NCBI GenBank assembly: GCA_963700895.1
Contig: CAVOZI010000014.1
Location: 1 to 64,000 of the forward strand
Direction: 5' to 3'
DNA from: Anderseniella sp963700895
Lineage (GTDB): Bacteria > Pseudomonadota > Alphaproteobacteria > Rhizobiales > Aestuariivirgaceae
DNA length: 64,000 nt
Position numbers and translations under genes: made by a program. Shown piece by piece: positions 23,894-32,265 of the stretch. How positions within the stretch are numbered: position 1 is the first letter of the stretch; every line of letters begins with the position of its first letter. The notes beneath the pieces were generated by a model. That model had not been told where the DNA came from. It saw nothing but the letters and a program-made list of their open reading frames with translations, and did not search any database.

Positions 23894-25902
23894 CAGACGA
23901 TCTCCAGCGCCGCCTTGCGGCCTTCGTAGATCGCCATGTGCGCCTTGCGCGGGGCATTGCAGTCGCCCACCTCCTGAAACGGCGGGCAGTCGCCCAGCGC
24001 GGTGATGCCATCAACAAAGCTGGTGTCGGGCTCGGCGACGGTCGCCAGCACCAGCGTGTCGAAGCGGTGCTCGAAGGTTGCTCCGGTCAGCAGACTCACC
24101 AGGCTTGCAACCGAACCGTCATTGCCGGGTGCACCCCAGGCCTGCAGGGCCGCTTCGGTAATCGCCTTGCCGCCTTCCTGCGCAAAGCGGGCGCGGGCCA
24201 GACCGTCCGCGCCGGTGCCGGACAGTTCAGAGGCCAACGCCGGCTTTGCGGTCACGATGGTAACGGCATGGCCCTTCCCAGTCAGGTAGAGCGCGGTCCC
24301 GATGCCGCGCCATGAATGCAGGTCGTCAAGCAGCAAAACCCGCTGGCCGATCATCTGCCCGCCTTCAAGCACCGCATGGTAACTCAGCACGTTGGGCTCG
24401 TCATGGCCGGGAAGCACGTCGTTCATCGGCAGGGCGCGCTGGAAGCCCGAGGTGACCGGCTTGATGCCGGTGGCGGCGATCACGTGATCCGGGTGCAGGC
24501 GGCGCACCGACAACGGCGTTGCCTCCTCGCCAAGCCGGACCTCGACGCCCAGCCGGTCAAGTTCATGGCGGTACCAGCCAATGTGCACGTTGATGCGTTC
24601 GCGGGTGGGCTGGCGGGCTGCGAGGCGCCACTGGCCACCGAGTTCCTTGTCCTTCTCGATCAGCGTTACCTTGTGGCCCTGCTCTGCCGCCACGCGCGCA
24701 GCCTCCAACCCTCCGGGCCCTGCCCCCACCACCAGCACCGAGCGGCGGCGTTCGTTGCGGGCGATCCGGTCGCCGCGCCACTCCCACTCGCGGCCAACCG
24801 ACGGATTGACCAGGCAGGAGATCCAGTAATCGCGATAGCGCCTGGCGATGCACTGCTGGTTACAGTGGATGCAGGGGCGAATGCTGGCGGCCTCGCCCTT
24901 TTCCGCCTTCGACGCCAGCCACGGATCGGCGATCTGGGCGCGCACCATGGAGCACATGTCGGCCTGACCGGTGGCGATGATCTCTTCTGCCCGCTCAGGC
25001 GAGTGGATGCCCGCCTCGGCCTGCACCCGGGCATGGCGCAGGTGGGTCTTGATATGGTCGGCAAGTTGCGCGCCCTCCAGCCCCTCGTGCAGGTGGGTCG
25101 GAATGATCGGCTGGTTGCGAAAATAGCTGCCGGTGCCGCAAGTCAGGTAGTCCATCAGGCCGCGTTCGTCGTGCCATTCGGCGATCTCCGTCAGCGCCTC
25201 CAGCGACAGCGCCGCCGGGGCCTTCTGGTCCACAGAGACGGCGAGGCCGACGATGAAATCCGGTCCGCACACCTGGCGGATGCGCGACAGGATCTGCGAC
25301 GAGAAGCGGACGCGGTTTTCAAGGCTGCCGCCCCAGCGGTCGTCGCGGCGGTTCGACCACGGCGTCCAGAACTGGTCGACCAGGGAGTGGTAGGCGGCGA
25401 AGATCTCCACCCCGTCGAAGCCCGCCTGCTTCGCCCGGTCGGCGGCTGCGGCGAAGGACTGTATCAGTTCCTCGATCTCGGCTTCGGAAACCTTGTGGCC
25501 CCCATCGCTGTCGTGCAACGAGGGCAGGCCCGACGCCGACCAGTTGGCGTGGTAGGAATTCGCGCCGTCGCCGTGCTGGCCGACATGGTAGATCTGCTGG
25601 ATCATCACCGTGTCGTAGCTGCTGCACGCCTCGTTGATCTTGCGCAGCGGCGCAACGATGGCGTCATCCTCGGCGCGGAAGTTGCCGCGAGTCAGCACGC
25701 CCGACCTGTGGGCGGGCACCGGCTCGACCACGATCATCGCCGCCCCGCCCTTGGCGCGCTCGACGTAATAGGCCTTGGTGCGGCGCGACGGCAGGCCGTT
25801 CTCGGCCATGTTGTTGGTATGGGCGCCGAAAACGATGCGGTTCTTCAGGCGCTTGTGATTGAGGGTGATGGGCGTAAAGAGGTGCGGATAGGGCTGTGAC
25901 AT
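23893..25902 (-). CDS. Trimethylamine-dehydrogenase-like FMN/4Fe-4S/FAD oxidoreductase 1
   Basis: A 669-residue enzyme with an old-yellow-enzyme TIM barrel (FMN; residues ~1-370, including RDDRWGGSLENR), a 4Fe-4S site CIHCNQQC...C around 350, and an NAD/FAD-binding half starting VLVVGAGPGGLEAARVAAEQG. This layout is shared by trimethylamine and dimethylamine dehydrogenases, 2,4-dienoyl-CoA reductase and N-methylproline demethylases. The surrounding genes favour oxidative N-demethylation. ATG 25902 is preferred over GTG 25908 because AAGGTGG is correctly placed. It is monocistronic, next to a LysR gene in the same orientation, and paralogous to 28520-30499. Confidence 0.88.
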   Translation of the reverse strand: MSQPYPHLFTPITLNHKRLKNRIVFGAHTNNMAENGLPSRRTKAYYVERAKGGAAMIVVEPVPAHRSGVLTRGNFRAEDDAIVAPLRKINEACSSYDTVMIQQIYHVGQHGDGANSYHANWSASGLPSLHDSDGGHKVSEAEIEELIQSFAAAADRAKQAGFDGVEIFAAYHSLVDQFWTPWSNRRDDRWGGSLENRVRFSSQILSRIRQVCGPDFIVGLAVSVDQKAPAALSLEALTEIAEWHDERGLMDYLTCGTGSYFRNQPIIPTHLHEGLEGAQLADHIKTHLRHARVQAEAGIHSPERAEEIIATGQADMCSMVRAQIADPWLASKAEKGEAASIRPCIHCNQQCIARRYRDYWISCLVNPSVGREWEWRGDRIARNERRRSVLVVGAGPGGLEAARVAAEQGHKVTLIEKDKELGGQWRLAARQPTRERINVHIGWYRHELDRLGVEVRLGEEATPLSVRRLHPDHVIAATGIKPVTSGFQRALPMNDVLPGHDEPNVLSYHAVLEGGQMIGQRVLLLDDLHSWRGIGTALYLTGKGHAVTIVTAKPALASELSGTGADGLARARFAQEGGKAITEAALQAWGAPGNDGSVASLVSLLTGATFEHRFDTLVLATVAEPDTSFVDGITALGDCPPFQEVGDCNAPRKAHMAIYEGRKAALEIV

Positions 25903-25952
25903 ACCCACCTTGACCGATCTGAATTGAAGCCGTCCCCTTGGTCACTTTACTG

Positions 25953-26897
25953 TCATGTTTTCGACGCTGATTTGCCAAGCTTTTTTTCAGTAAACTGACA
26001 CCATGGCGGATCCGGGCGGTAAAGCGCGGCAATCCAGTCTATGAAACTGCGAACCTTCAGCGGCACATACAACTTTCCCGGGTAAAGCGCGTGCACGCCG
26101 AGCGTGCCGCCGCTCCAGCCGGGCAAGACCCTCACCAGCTTGCCCGCGGCCAGGCTGCCGTTGCAGATGAAGTCGGGCTGCAGCGCAATGCCGGCACCGG
26201 CAACCGCCATCGCCTCGATTGCATCGCCGTTGCTTGCCATGACCGGCGGTTCGATGCGCACGGCGGCCTGCCGGTCAGCGCCATCGTGCAGCCGCCAGAC
26301 ATTGCCGTCGCTGCCCAGCGTGTAGGCGAGGCAGCGGTGTCCGGCGAGATCCTCGGGACGCACCGGCGTGCCGTGTTCAGCGAGGTAGGCAGGGCTTGCC
26401 ACGCAGATCAACTCGACATCGGCGATGCGTCTGGCGATCAGGCTGGAATCTGTCAGCCGCGCGATCCGGATGGCCACGTCGAAGCCTTCCTCCACCAGGT
26501 CGACAAGCCGGTCATTGAGCGACAGGTCGATGGTGACGTCCGGATTGGCGCGGGTGAAGGCAGGCAGGTGCGGCGCCACGTGGCGGACGCCAAACGACAT
26601 CGGCACCGAGAGCGCCAGCCGGCCGTGCGGTTTGAGCCGCTGCAGGCCGGCAGCACGGTCGGCCACCTCAAGCCGGGCCAGCACGTCACGGGCGGTTTCG
26701 AGGTAGCCCGCTCCGATGCTGGACAGGCTGACCGAGCGGGTGGTTCGGTTGAGCAACCGGGCGCCGAGATGGGCCTCAAGGTCAGCCACATGGCGCGAGG
26801 CCATGTTCCGCGACATGCCAAGCTGGTCGGCAGCAGCGGCAAAACTGCCTTGCTCGGCAACGGCAACGAACACTTCGATGGCGCGAAGGCGATCCAT
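25953..26897 (-). CDS. LysR-family transcriptional regulator
   Basis: A 314-residue regulator. The N-terminal winged helix is clear: MDRLRAIEVFVAVAEQGSFAAAADQLGMS, then SRHVADLEAHLGARLLNRTTR. The rest is a ligand-binding domain starting near LALSVPMSFGVRHVAPHLPAF. It is divergent from the doxX/VOC pair across 139 bases. Its own start codon lies inside a perfect 8-bp inverted repeat with an 11-base spacer, so autoregulation is likely. The LysR-DoxX-VOC arrangement suggests a response to quinones, catechols or other electrophiles. Confidence 0.92.
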   Translation of the reverse strand: MDRLRAIEVFVAVAEQGSFAAAADQLGMSRNMASRHVADLEAHLGARLLNRTTRSVSLSSIGAGYLETARDVLARLEVADRAAGLQRLKPHGRLALSVPMSFGVRHVAPHLPAFTRANPDVTIDLSLNDRLVDLVEEGFDVAIRIARLTDSSLIARRIADVELICVASPAYLAEHGTPVRPEDLAGHRCLAYTLGSDGNVWRLHDGADRQAAVRIEPPVMASNGDAIEAMAVAGAGIALQPDFICNGSLAAGKLVRVLPGWSGGTLGVHALYPGKLYVPLKVRSFIDWIAALYRPDPPWCQFTEKKLGKSASKT

Positions 26898-26922
26898 ATT
26901 ATCTCCTGTCTCGGGATAATAT
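26896..26922. promoter_or_regulatory. LysR-type operator overlapping the LysR start codon
   Basis: ATATTATC and GATAATAT form a perfect inverted repeat separated by 11 bases, the classic T-N11-A spacing of LysR boxes. The left arm includes the ATG of the regulator gene. It lies about 115 bases upstream of the divergent doxX gene. Confidence 0.75.
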
Positions 26923-27036
26923 GTTTCACTCTTGGCAGATTATCACAAGAACGAAATTCGCTACATCTGGTTCATCACCAACACGGGACGGCGGGCATCA
27001 GCCCTTATCGACCCAAACCAGAAGGAACCTGCACCG

Positions 27037-27453
27037 ATGACCGAAACCCAGATGACTGCCAACGGAACCGCCCTCCTCCGCGTCACGCTTGGCGTGGCCG
27101 CACTGGCCCACGGGTTGCTCAAGATATTCGTGTTTACCCTGGCAGGCGCTGCCGGCTTCTTTGAATCCATCGGCCTGCCCGGCTTCCTCGCCTATGCCGT
27201 CACCTTCGCCGAGATCATCGGCGGCGTGATGCTGATCGCCGGCTTCCAGACCCGGGTTGCCGCGCTGGCGCTGATCCCTGTCCTGCTCGGCGCCACCTGG
27301 GCGCATGCCGGCAATGGCTGGCTGTTCTCCAACCAGGGCGGCGGCTGGGAATACCCGCTGTTCTGGACCTTCGCACTCGGTGCACAGGCCCTGCTTGGCA
27401 GCGGCGCCTATGCGGTGGATGATATAGCCCAGCGCAAGCCGCAGACGGCCTGA
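27037..27453 (+). CDS. DoxX-family membrane protein
   Basis: A 138-residue four-helix membrane protein: LLRVTLGVAALAHGLLKIFV, then FLAYAVTFAEIIGGVMLIAGF, then two further helices. DoxX proteins are linked to quinone or thiol redox stress, often beside a ring-cleavage-type dioxygenase, as in the Bacillus catDE pair. ATG 27037 follows AGAAGGA. It is 28 bases upstream of the VOC gene and probably co-transcribed with it under LysR control. Confidence 0.85.
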   Translation: MTETQMTANGTALLRVTLGVAALAHGLLKIFVFTLAGAAGFFESIGLPGFLAYAVTFAEIIGGVMLIAGFQTRVAALALIPVLLGATWAHAGNGWLFSNQGGGWEYPLFWTFALGAQALLGSGAYAVDDIAQRKPQTA

Positions 27454-27481
27454 AACACACACTGGATCAAGGAACGACGCC

Positions 27482-27991
27482 ATGATCAAGAATATCGAAC
27501 CAACCCCTGCGCGCCCGGTTTCACCGGGTGCGCGTATCGGCCACGTACACCTGAAGGTGGCCGACCTTGACCGGGCGCTAGGCTTTTATGTCGGCGTTCT
27601 GGGCTTCGGCCTGAAGCAGAAGTACGGCACGCAAGCCGCCTTCGTGGCTGCCGGCGACTACCATCACCACATCGGCCTCAACACCTGGGAAAGCAAGGGC
27701 GGCAACCCGCCTCCGCCCGGCACCACCGGCCTGTTCCACATTGCCATCCTCTATCCCGAGCGAGCCGACCTTGCCGATGCGTTGAAGCGCATCATCGACG
27801 CCGGATACCGGCTCGACGGCGCCTCGGATCACGGCGTGTCGGAGGCACTGTACCTGCGCGATCCAGACGGCAATGGCGTGGAACTGTACTGGGACAAACC
27901 GGAAAGCGAATGGCCGGTCGCCGAGGACGGCGAGTTGCAGATGGTCACCGAGCGGCTCGACCTCGAGGACCTGATGAAACTGGCTGCCTGA
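27482..27991 (+). CDS. VOC-family catechol 2,3-dioxygenase-like protein
   Basis: A 169-residue protein with two glyoxalase/VOC modules. Likely metal ligands are H in IGHVHLKVADLDRA, H in FHIAILYPE and E in GNGVELYWD. DYHHHIGLNTWESKG also fits the CatE-type extradiol dioxygenases. With doxX upstream it resembles the catDE pair that detoxifies catechols and quinones. Which ring compound it handles is unknown. The stop is two bases from the convergent methyltransferase stop. Confidence 0.85.
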   Translation: MIKNIEPTPARPVSPGARIGHVHLKVADLDRALGFYVGVLGFGLKQKYGTQAAFVAAGDYHHHIGLNTWESKGGNPPPPGTTGLFHIAILYPERADLADALKRIIDAGYRLDGASDHGVSEALYLRDPDGNGVELYWDKPESEWPVAEDGELQMVTERLDLEDLMKLAA

Positions 27992-27993
27992 CC

Positions 27994-28512
27994 TTAAGAT
28001 TGCCTGCGGAAGATGCGGTAATGGCCCTCCACCGCGTCTTCCGGCAACGGCAGCAGATCGAAGCCCTCCAGCACCAGCGGCAGGTCGGAACACACAAAGC
28101 CGCCGGGCGCCACGGCCTGCGGCAGCCAGGGCGCAATCAGGCCGGCCATGTGTTCGTTGTGGGCCTGACGGTAGGAACCGAGATCGCAATTGGCGAGCAC
28201 CACCTCGCCTGCGAAGCGGGCAGCATACCGGGGAAGCGTTTCCTCAAGGTCGCCAGCCACGAGGAATGCCTCCGGTGGCCGGCAATCCTCGATCGGCACG
28301 ATCTCCCGGTCGAAGGCGTAGATGTCGCGGTCCGGCATCTGCCAGCGCAGATGATCATAGGTGCGGCCGCGGCCCAGCCCCAGTTCGAACACCGGTCCCT
28401 TCATGGTGGCGATGGCGTCGATCACCAGCCCGAGGCAGGCAATCTGGCTGCGCAGGCGCGCCGAGGTCTTCTCCAGCCGGCTCAAGTCGCGCGGCGCAAT
28501 CTTGATGTCCAT
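27994..28512 (-). CDS. Class I SAM-dependent methyltransferase-like protein
   Basis: A 172-residue protein with FELGLGRGRTYDHLR as the SAM-binding glycine loop, an acidic residue at the end of strand 2 (DIYAFDREI), and a Rossmann-like continuation (EVVLANCDLGSYR, VAPGGFVCSDLP). The substrate is not predictable. It follows the second flavoprotein (28520) by seven bases, so it is probably the last gene of that long operon. A methyl-transfer role beside a demethylase would be sensible. Confidence 0.8.
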   Translation of the reverse strand: MDIKIAPRDLSRLEKTSARLRSQIACLGLVIDAIATMKGPVFELGLGRGRTYDHLRWQMPDRDIYAFDREIVPIEDCRPPEAFLVAGDLEETLPRYAARFAGEVVLANCDLGSYRQAHNEHMAGLIAPWLPQAVAPGGFVCSDLPLVLEGFDLLPLPEDAVEGHYRIFRRQS

Positions 28513-28519
28513 TTCGGGC

Positions 28520-30499
28520 TCAGACCTCCATTGCCTTCTTGCGCCCCTCGTAGATGGCCATGACGGCAGTCCGGGCAGCCACGCTGTCGCCCACCTCGAT
28601 CATGTCCAGCCCGGTCCCGTCCAGTTCACGGGCCAGCCAGTCGTCGGCCTTGTTGGTGGACGCAATCACCAAAGTGTCAGCCTCGACAACCACGTCGGGC
28701 GAAGCGAAGTCGGTGATGACGGCGGCGTTGCCCCGCCACTCCTTCACCGCTGCATCCGTGTGGAACGTGGCGCCCAACGCCTTCAGCCGCTTGCGGATCG
28801 GCATGTCGGCGGAGGTGCGCTCGACCTCCTTGGCGACCATGCCCAGCGGCGTGACGACGGTGACCTGGTGGCCGGCCTCGGCCAGGTGCAGCGCCGTGCC
28901 TGCGCCCTTCCAGTTGCCGCCCTCATCGAGCAGCACCACCCGCTTGCCCGGCCGGGCCTGGCGGGCCATCACCTCCTCAGCCGAGAACACATTGTCGTTT
29001 TCTATCCCCGGCAAACGGTCATGGTGCGGCAGGGCGCGCTGGAAGCCGTCGCCGGTGGGTTGTGAGCCTGTCGCCATGATCACCACGTCTGCGCCGAACG
29101 CCGTCACCTCGTCCGCATCCATCGGCGTGTTGAGCCGCACTTCCACCTGCAGCTTGTTGAGCTGGCGCTCCTGCCAGTCGAGATAGTCGATGATCTGGTG
29201 ACGGCGCGGCTGCAGGCCAGCCAGCCGGAACTGCCCACCCAGCTTGTCGGACGCCTCTACCAGCGTGACCCGGTGGCCGCGCTCGGCGGCCACGCGAGCC
29301 GCTTCCAGCCCCGCCGGCCCGCCGCCCACCACCAGAACCTTCTTCGGCTTCGCAGCCGGTGTGAACCGGTCGCCGCCCCATTCAAACTCACGGCCTGCCG
29401 ACGGGTTGATGAGGCAGGAAATCCAGTAGTCGCGGAAGCGCCTGCCCCAGCACATCTGGTTGCACGACAGGCAGGGGCGGATGTCTTCCGGCCTGCCCTC
29501 CTTCGCCTTGTTGGCGAGGTGGGGATCGGCGATCTGGCCGCGCACGATTGAAACGGTATCAGCCTGGCCTGACGAGATGACGTACTCGGCATTCTCGGGC
29601 GTGCGGATGTGGCTTTCGGCCTGCACCTTTATGTGCTTGCACACGGCTTTAAGCGCCTCGGCATAGGGTGCGCCCAGCTTGTCGGCGAAGAACACGGTCG
29701 GGATGAGACCGGTGAAATCGAAATAGCTTCCCGTTCCGCAGGTGACATAGTCAAACAGAGCGCGGCTGTCGAACCAGGCCAGTACCTCCTGCGTGGCCTC
29801 GATGGACAGCGACGCCTCGATCTCGGGGTGCAGGTTGATGGCAAGGCCGATGATGAAGTCCTCGCCAGCCATCTTGCGGATGCGGGCAGCGATTTCGGCG
29901 GCGAAGCGGCAGCGGTTTTCGAGGCTGCCGCCCCAGCGGTCGTCACGTCGGTTGTTGAACGGGGTCCAGAACTGGTCGATCAGCGCATTGTAGGCGGCGA
30001 ACAGTTCGACGCCCTGAAAGCCTGCATCACGCGCCCGGCGGGCTGCTGCCACGAAACTCTCGATGGCGGTTTCGATCTCGGCTTCCGACATCTGGTGCGA
30101 GCCGTCGGAGTCATGGAAAGACGGCAGGCCGGAGGGCGACCAGTTGGGCTGGAACGAGTTGTCGAAATCGCCGTGTTGGCCGACATGGTAGAGCTGGTTG
30201 CAGATGACCGCGCCTTCCGCCTTCACCGCCTCGGTGATCTTGCGGAAATGCGGAATGACTTCGTCGGAGCCGGGACGGAAATTGCCCCTGGTCAACAGCG
30301 CCGTTTCATGCACCGGCACCGGCTCGACAACGATCATGCCAGCCCCGCCGAGCGCACGCTCGCGATAATAGCCGAGGTGGCGTTCGCCGGGCAGGCCGTT
30401 CTCGGCCATGTTGGCAGTGTGGGAGCCGAACACGATGCGGTTGCGCAGCGTTGCGCCGCGAATGGTGAGCGGGGAAAACAGGTGGGGAAACGAAGTCAT
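28520..30499 (-). CDS. Trimethylamine-dehydrogenase-like FMN/4Fe-4S/FAD oxidoreductase 2
   Basis: A 659-residue paralogue of the enzyme at 23893. It has the same FMN barrel (RDDRWGGSLENRCRF), cysteine cluster CLSCNQMC with a fourth Cys in YWISC, and the second dinucleotide-binding half VLVVGGGPAGLEAARVAAERG. The ATG at 30499 follows AAGAGG. It is 14 bases after the ornithine-cyclodeaminase-like gene, near the end of an operon that begins with ABC transporter genes at 37 kb. Proline-betaine or N-methylproline demethylation would fit both transporter and neighbours; other N-methyl compounds are equally possible. Confidence 0.88.
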   Translation of the reverse strand: MTSFPHLFSPLTIRGATLRNRIVFGSHTANMAENGLPGERHLGYYRERALGGAGMIVVEPVPVHETALLTRGNFRPGSDEVIPHFRKITEAVKAEGAVICNQLYHVGQHGDFDNSFQPNWSPSGLPSFHDSDGSHQMSEAEIETAIESFVAAARRARDAGFQGVELFAAYNALIDQFWTPFNNRRDDRWGGSLENRCRFAAEIAARIRKMAGEDFIIGLAINLHPEIEASLSIEATQEVLAWFDSRALFDYVTCGTGSYFDFTGLIPTVFFADKLGAPYAEALKAVCKHIKVQAESHIRTPENAEYVISSGQADTVSIVRGQIADPHLANKAKEGRPEDIRPCLSCNQMCWGRRFRDYWISCLINPSAGREFEWGGDRFTPAAKPKKVLVVGGGPAGLEAARVAAERGHRVTLVEASDKLGGQFRLAGLQPRRHQIIDYLDWQERQLNKLQVEVRLNTPMDADEVTAFGADVVIMATGSQPTGDGFQRALPHHDRLPGIENDNVFSAEEVMARQARPGKRVVLLDEGGNWKGAGTALHLAEAGHQVTVVTPLGMVAKEVERTSADMPIRKRLKALGATFHTDAAVKEWRGNAAVITDFASPDVVVEADTLVIASTNKADDWLARELDGTGLDMIEVGDSVAARTAVMAIYEGRKKAMEV

Positions 30500-30513
30500 G
30501 CTGTCTGGCCTCT

Positions 30514-31464
30514 TCAGGCGGTTGCGCCGAGCGTCTTCAGGATGAAGAGCGCGGTGTAGAGATCAAGATGACCGCCGCCGCCGTTCTTGAAAAGGGTGAT
30601 CTGATCGCGTTTGCGGGCGACGTCGTGGCCCGGCTGGCACAACGTGTAGAGGTCAGCCTCGATGTTCTCGCGCGCAATCACCCCGCGACTGACCGGATCG
30701 ATCAGGTCGCCGAATTCCTCGATGTTCCAGCTGGTATCGACGAACAGTCGCGCCCGGCGAACCGCCTCGTCGTCAACCTCGCGCATGGCTGGCGTGAAGC
30801 CGCCCACAAGGTCCAGGTGCGCACCAGGCTTCAGCCACTCGCCCTGCACCAGCGGCTGCGTGGCAGCAGTGTAGCATGAAATGACGTCGCCCTCGCGGAC
30901 TGCTGCTTCGAGCGAGACAACGGCTTTGGCGTTGACGCCTTCGGTGGCGAGTTCCACTGCCACCGCTTCGGCGCGATGCGCCGTGCGGTTCCACACCAGC
31001 ACCTTGGACAATGACGGCCGCACTGCCATGTGCGCACGGGCAAGCCACGGCGACAGGCCGCCGGCGCCCACCATCACCAGCGTGCTCACGTCCTCGCGGG
31101 CAAGAAGCTTCGAGCCCAGCGCCGAGTCGGCGGCGGTCTTGCGGTAGGTCAGGGACGTTCCATCGATCACCGCGATGGGGGCGCCGTCATCGCCGTTGAA
31201 CAGGGCATAGAGCGCCTGGATTGCCGGCACGCCCGGGTGACGGTCCGGATTGTCGGGCAATACCGTGACGAGCTTTGAGCCGAAGGCAACACCGGGCAGC
31301 ACCGCCGGCAGGTTCAGGTATGTTTGCGTGGTACCGCGCACCTGCGCCGTTACATCGGCGCGTCCGGTCAGCGGCGGCGGCTGGCGATGGGCTTGCGCCA
31401 GCGCATCGACCAGCGCCAGCCACTCGCAGACGTCGTGAACCTCGCTGGCAGGGACAAGCCGCAT
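30514..31464 (-). CDS. Ornithine cyclodeaminase/mu-crystallin family protein
   Basis: A 316-residue NAD-dependent enzyme. The N-terminal part has GSKLVTVLPDN and SLTYRKTAADSALGSKLLARED, typical of this family; VMVGAGGLSPWLARAH is the NAD loop. Members convert ornithine to proline, reduce imines such as pyrroline-2-carboxylate, or act as ketimine reductases. In an operon with a demethylase, an imino-acid reductase role is reasonable inference. The ATG at 31464 is preferred; a GTG precedes it directly. It lies 30 bases after the DUF1194 gene. Confidence 0.85.
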   Translation of the reverse strand: MRLVPASEVHDVCEWLALVDALAQAHRQPPPLTGRADVTAQVRGTTQTYLNLPAVLPGVAFGSKLVTVLPDNPDRHPGVPAIQALYALFNGDDGAPIAVIDGTSLTYRKTAADSALGSKLLAREDVSTLVMVGAGGLSPWLARAHMAVRPSLSKVLVWNRTAHRAEAVAVELATEGVNAKAVVSLEAAVREGDVISCYTAATQPLVQGEWLKPGAHLDLVGGFTPAMREVDDEAVRRARLFVDTSWNIEEFGDLIDPVSRGVIARENIEADLYTLCQPGHDVARKRDQITLFKNGGGGHLDLYTALFILKTLGATA

Positions 31465-31494
31465 CACGCACCGCCTTCCGGCACGGGCACTGTC

Positions 31495-32238
31495 TCAGGA
31501 CAGGCCGGGACCGGTGATCTCCTTGAGAAGCTTGCGATAGATGGCTTCCTTGTAGGCGTCATAGTCGTTGGCCTTGATGACGAAGTGATAGGGGCCGCCG
31601 ACCACCGAGTTCTCGAAATACTTGTCCAGCGTCGGCCACTCGTTGAGGATAGCGAGCCCGTTGATGGTGATGCCGCGCGCGATAACCTCGTCACGGGCAA
31701 GATCGACGATATCGCCGCGATTGTTGCGTCCGTCCGAGGAGACATCAATGACGCGGCGATTGGCCGTAAAGGGAGCAGCCTCCAGGACGGCGGCGCCATA
31801 GGTGAGCGCCGCGCCAATGGCGGTGCCACCTTCCGAGAGCTGGCGCTGGATGGCGAATACGCGCTGGGCAAAGGCATTTGCCGTGCTTTCGCTGTCAATG
31901 ACGGTCCACGGCGTCGACAGGGCCTGGTTCTCGGCGTCCGACCACTGGAACACCGTTACAGCAATGCGGCCCAGCGGACCGGACTGGATGGCGCGCTGAA
32001 CCTCGACCGACTGGAAGGCATGGCCGATGCCGTCCATTTGCAGGCGGAACTCGCGCGCGTCCACCGAGTAGGAACAATCCACCGCCAGCACCAGGATCAG
32101 GTCTACCTCGCCGCCAGACTGGGAGATGGCGGGTCCGGTCATCTCGACGCCGGCCAGCGAAACGCCTGCCAGGCCCGCCGCTCCGGCGACAAGCATCCGC
32201 CTGCGGGTTAATGGCCGGCGGATGTACTGTGTGTTCAT
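31495..32238 (-). CDS. DUF1194 protein with Tat signal, von Willebrand A-like
   Basis: A 247-residue protein. Its N-terminus (RRPLTRRRMLVAGAAGLAG) is a twin-arginine signal. The mature part carries the MIDAS-like VDCSYSVDAREFRLQ, then SEGGTAIGAALTYGA and VIDVSSDGRNNRGD. It is paralogous to the DUF1194 protein at 9471-10250 but uses a Tat rather than a Sec-type signal. It is embedded in the transporter operon, 27 bases after the second permease, so it may work with periplasmic substrate handling. No function is known for the family. Confidence 0.85.
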   Translation of the reverse strand: MNTQYIRRPLTRRRMLVAGAAGLAGVSLAGVEMTGPAISQSGGEVDLILVLAVDCSYSVDAREFRLQMDGIGHAFQSVEVQRAIQSGPLGRIAVTVFQWSDAENQALSTPWTVIDSESTANAFAQRVFAIQRQLSEGGTAIGAALTYGAAVLEAAPFTANRRVIDVSSDGRNNRGDIVDLARDEVIARGITINGLAILNEWPTLDKYFENSVVGGPYHFVIKANDYDAYKEAIYRKLLKEITGPGLS

Positions 32239-32265
32239 GTTTGCCGCAATTGCTGCCGGGATACG

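Noticed and set aside
24316..25899. 527-codon plus-strand frame opposite the flavoprotein
   Set aside because: Antisense shadow with no domain.
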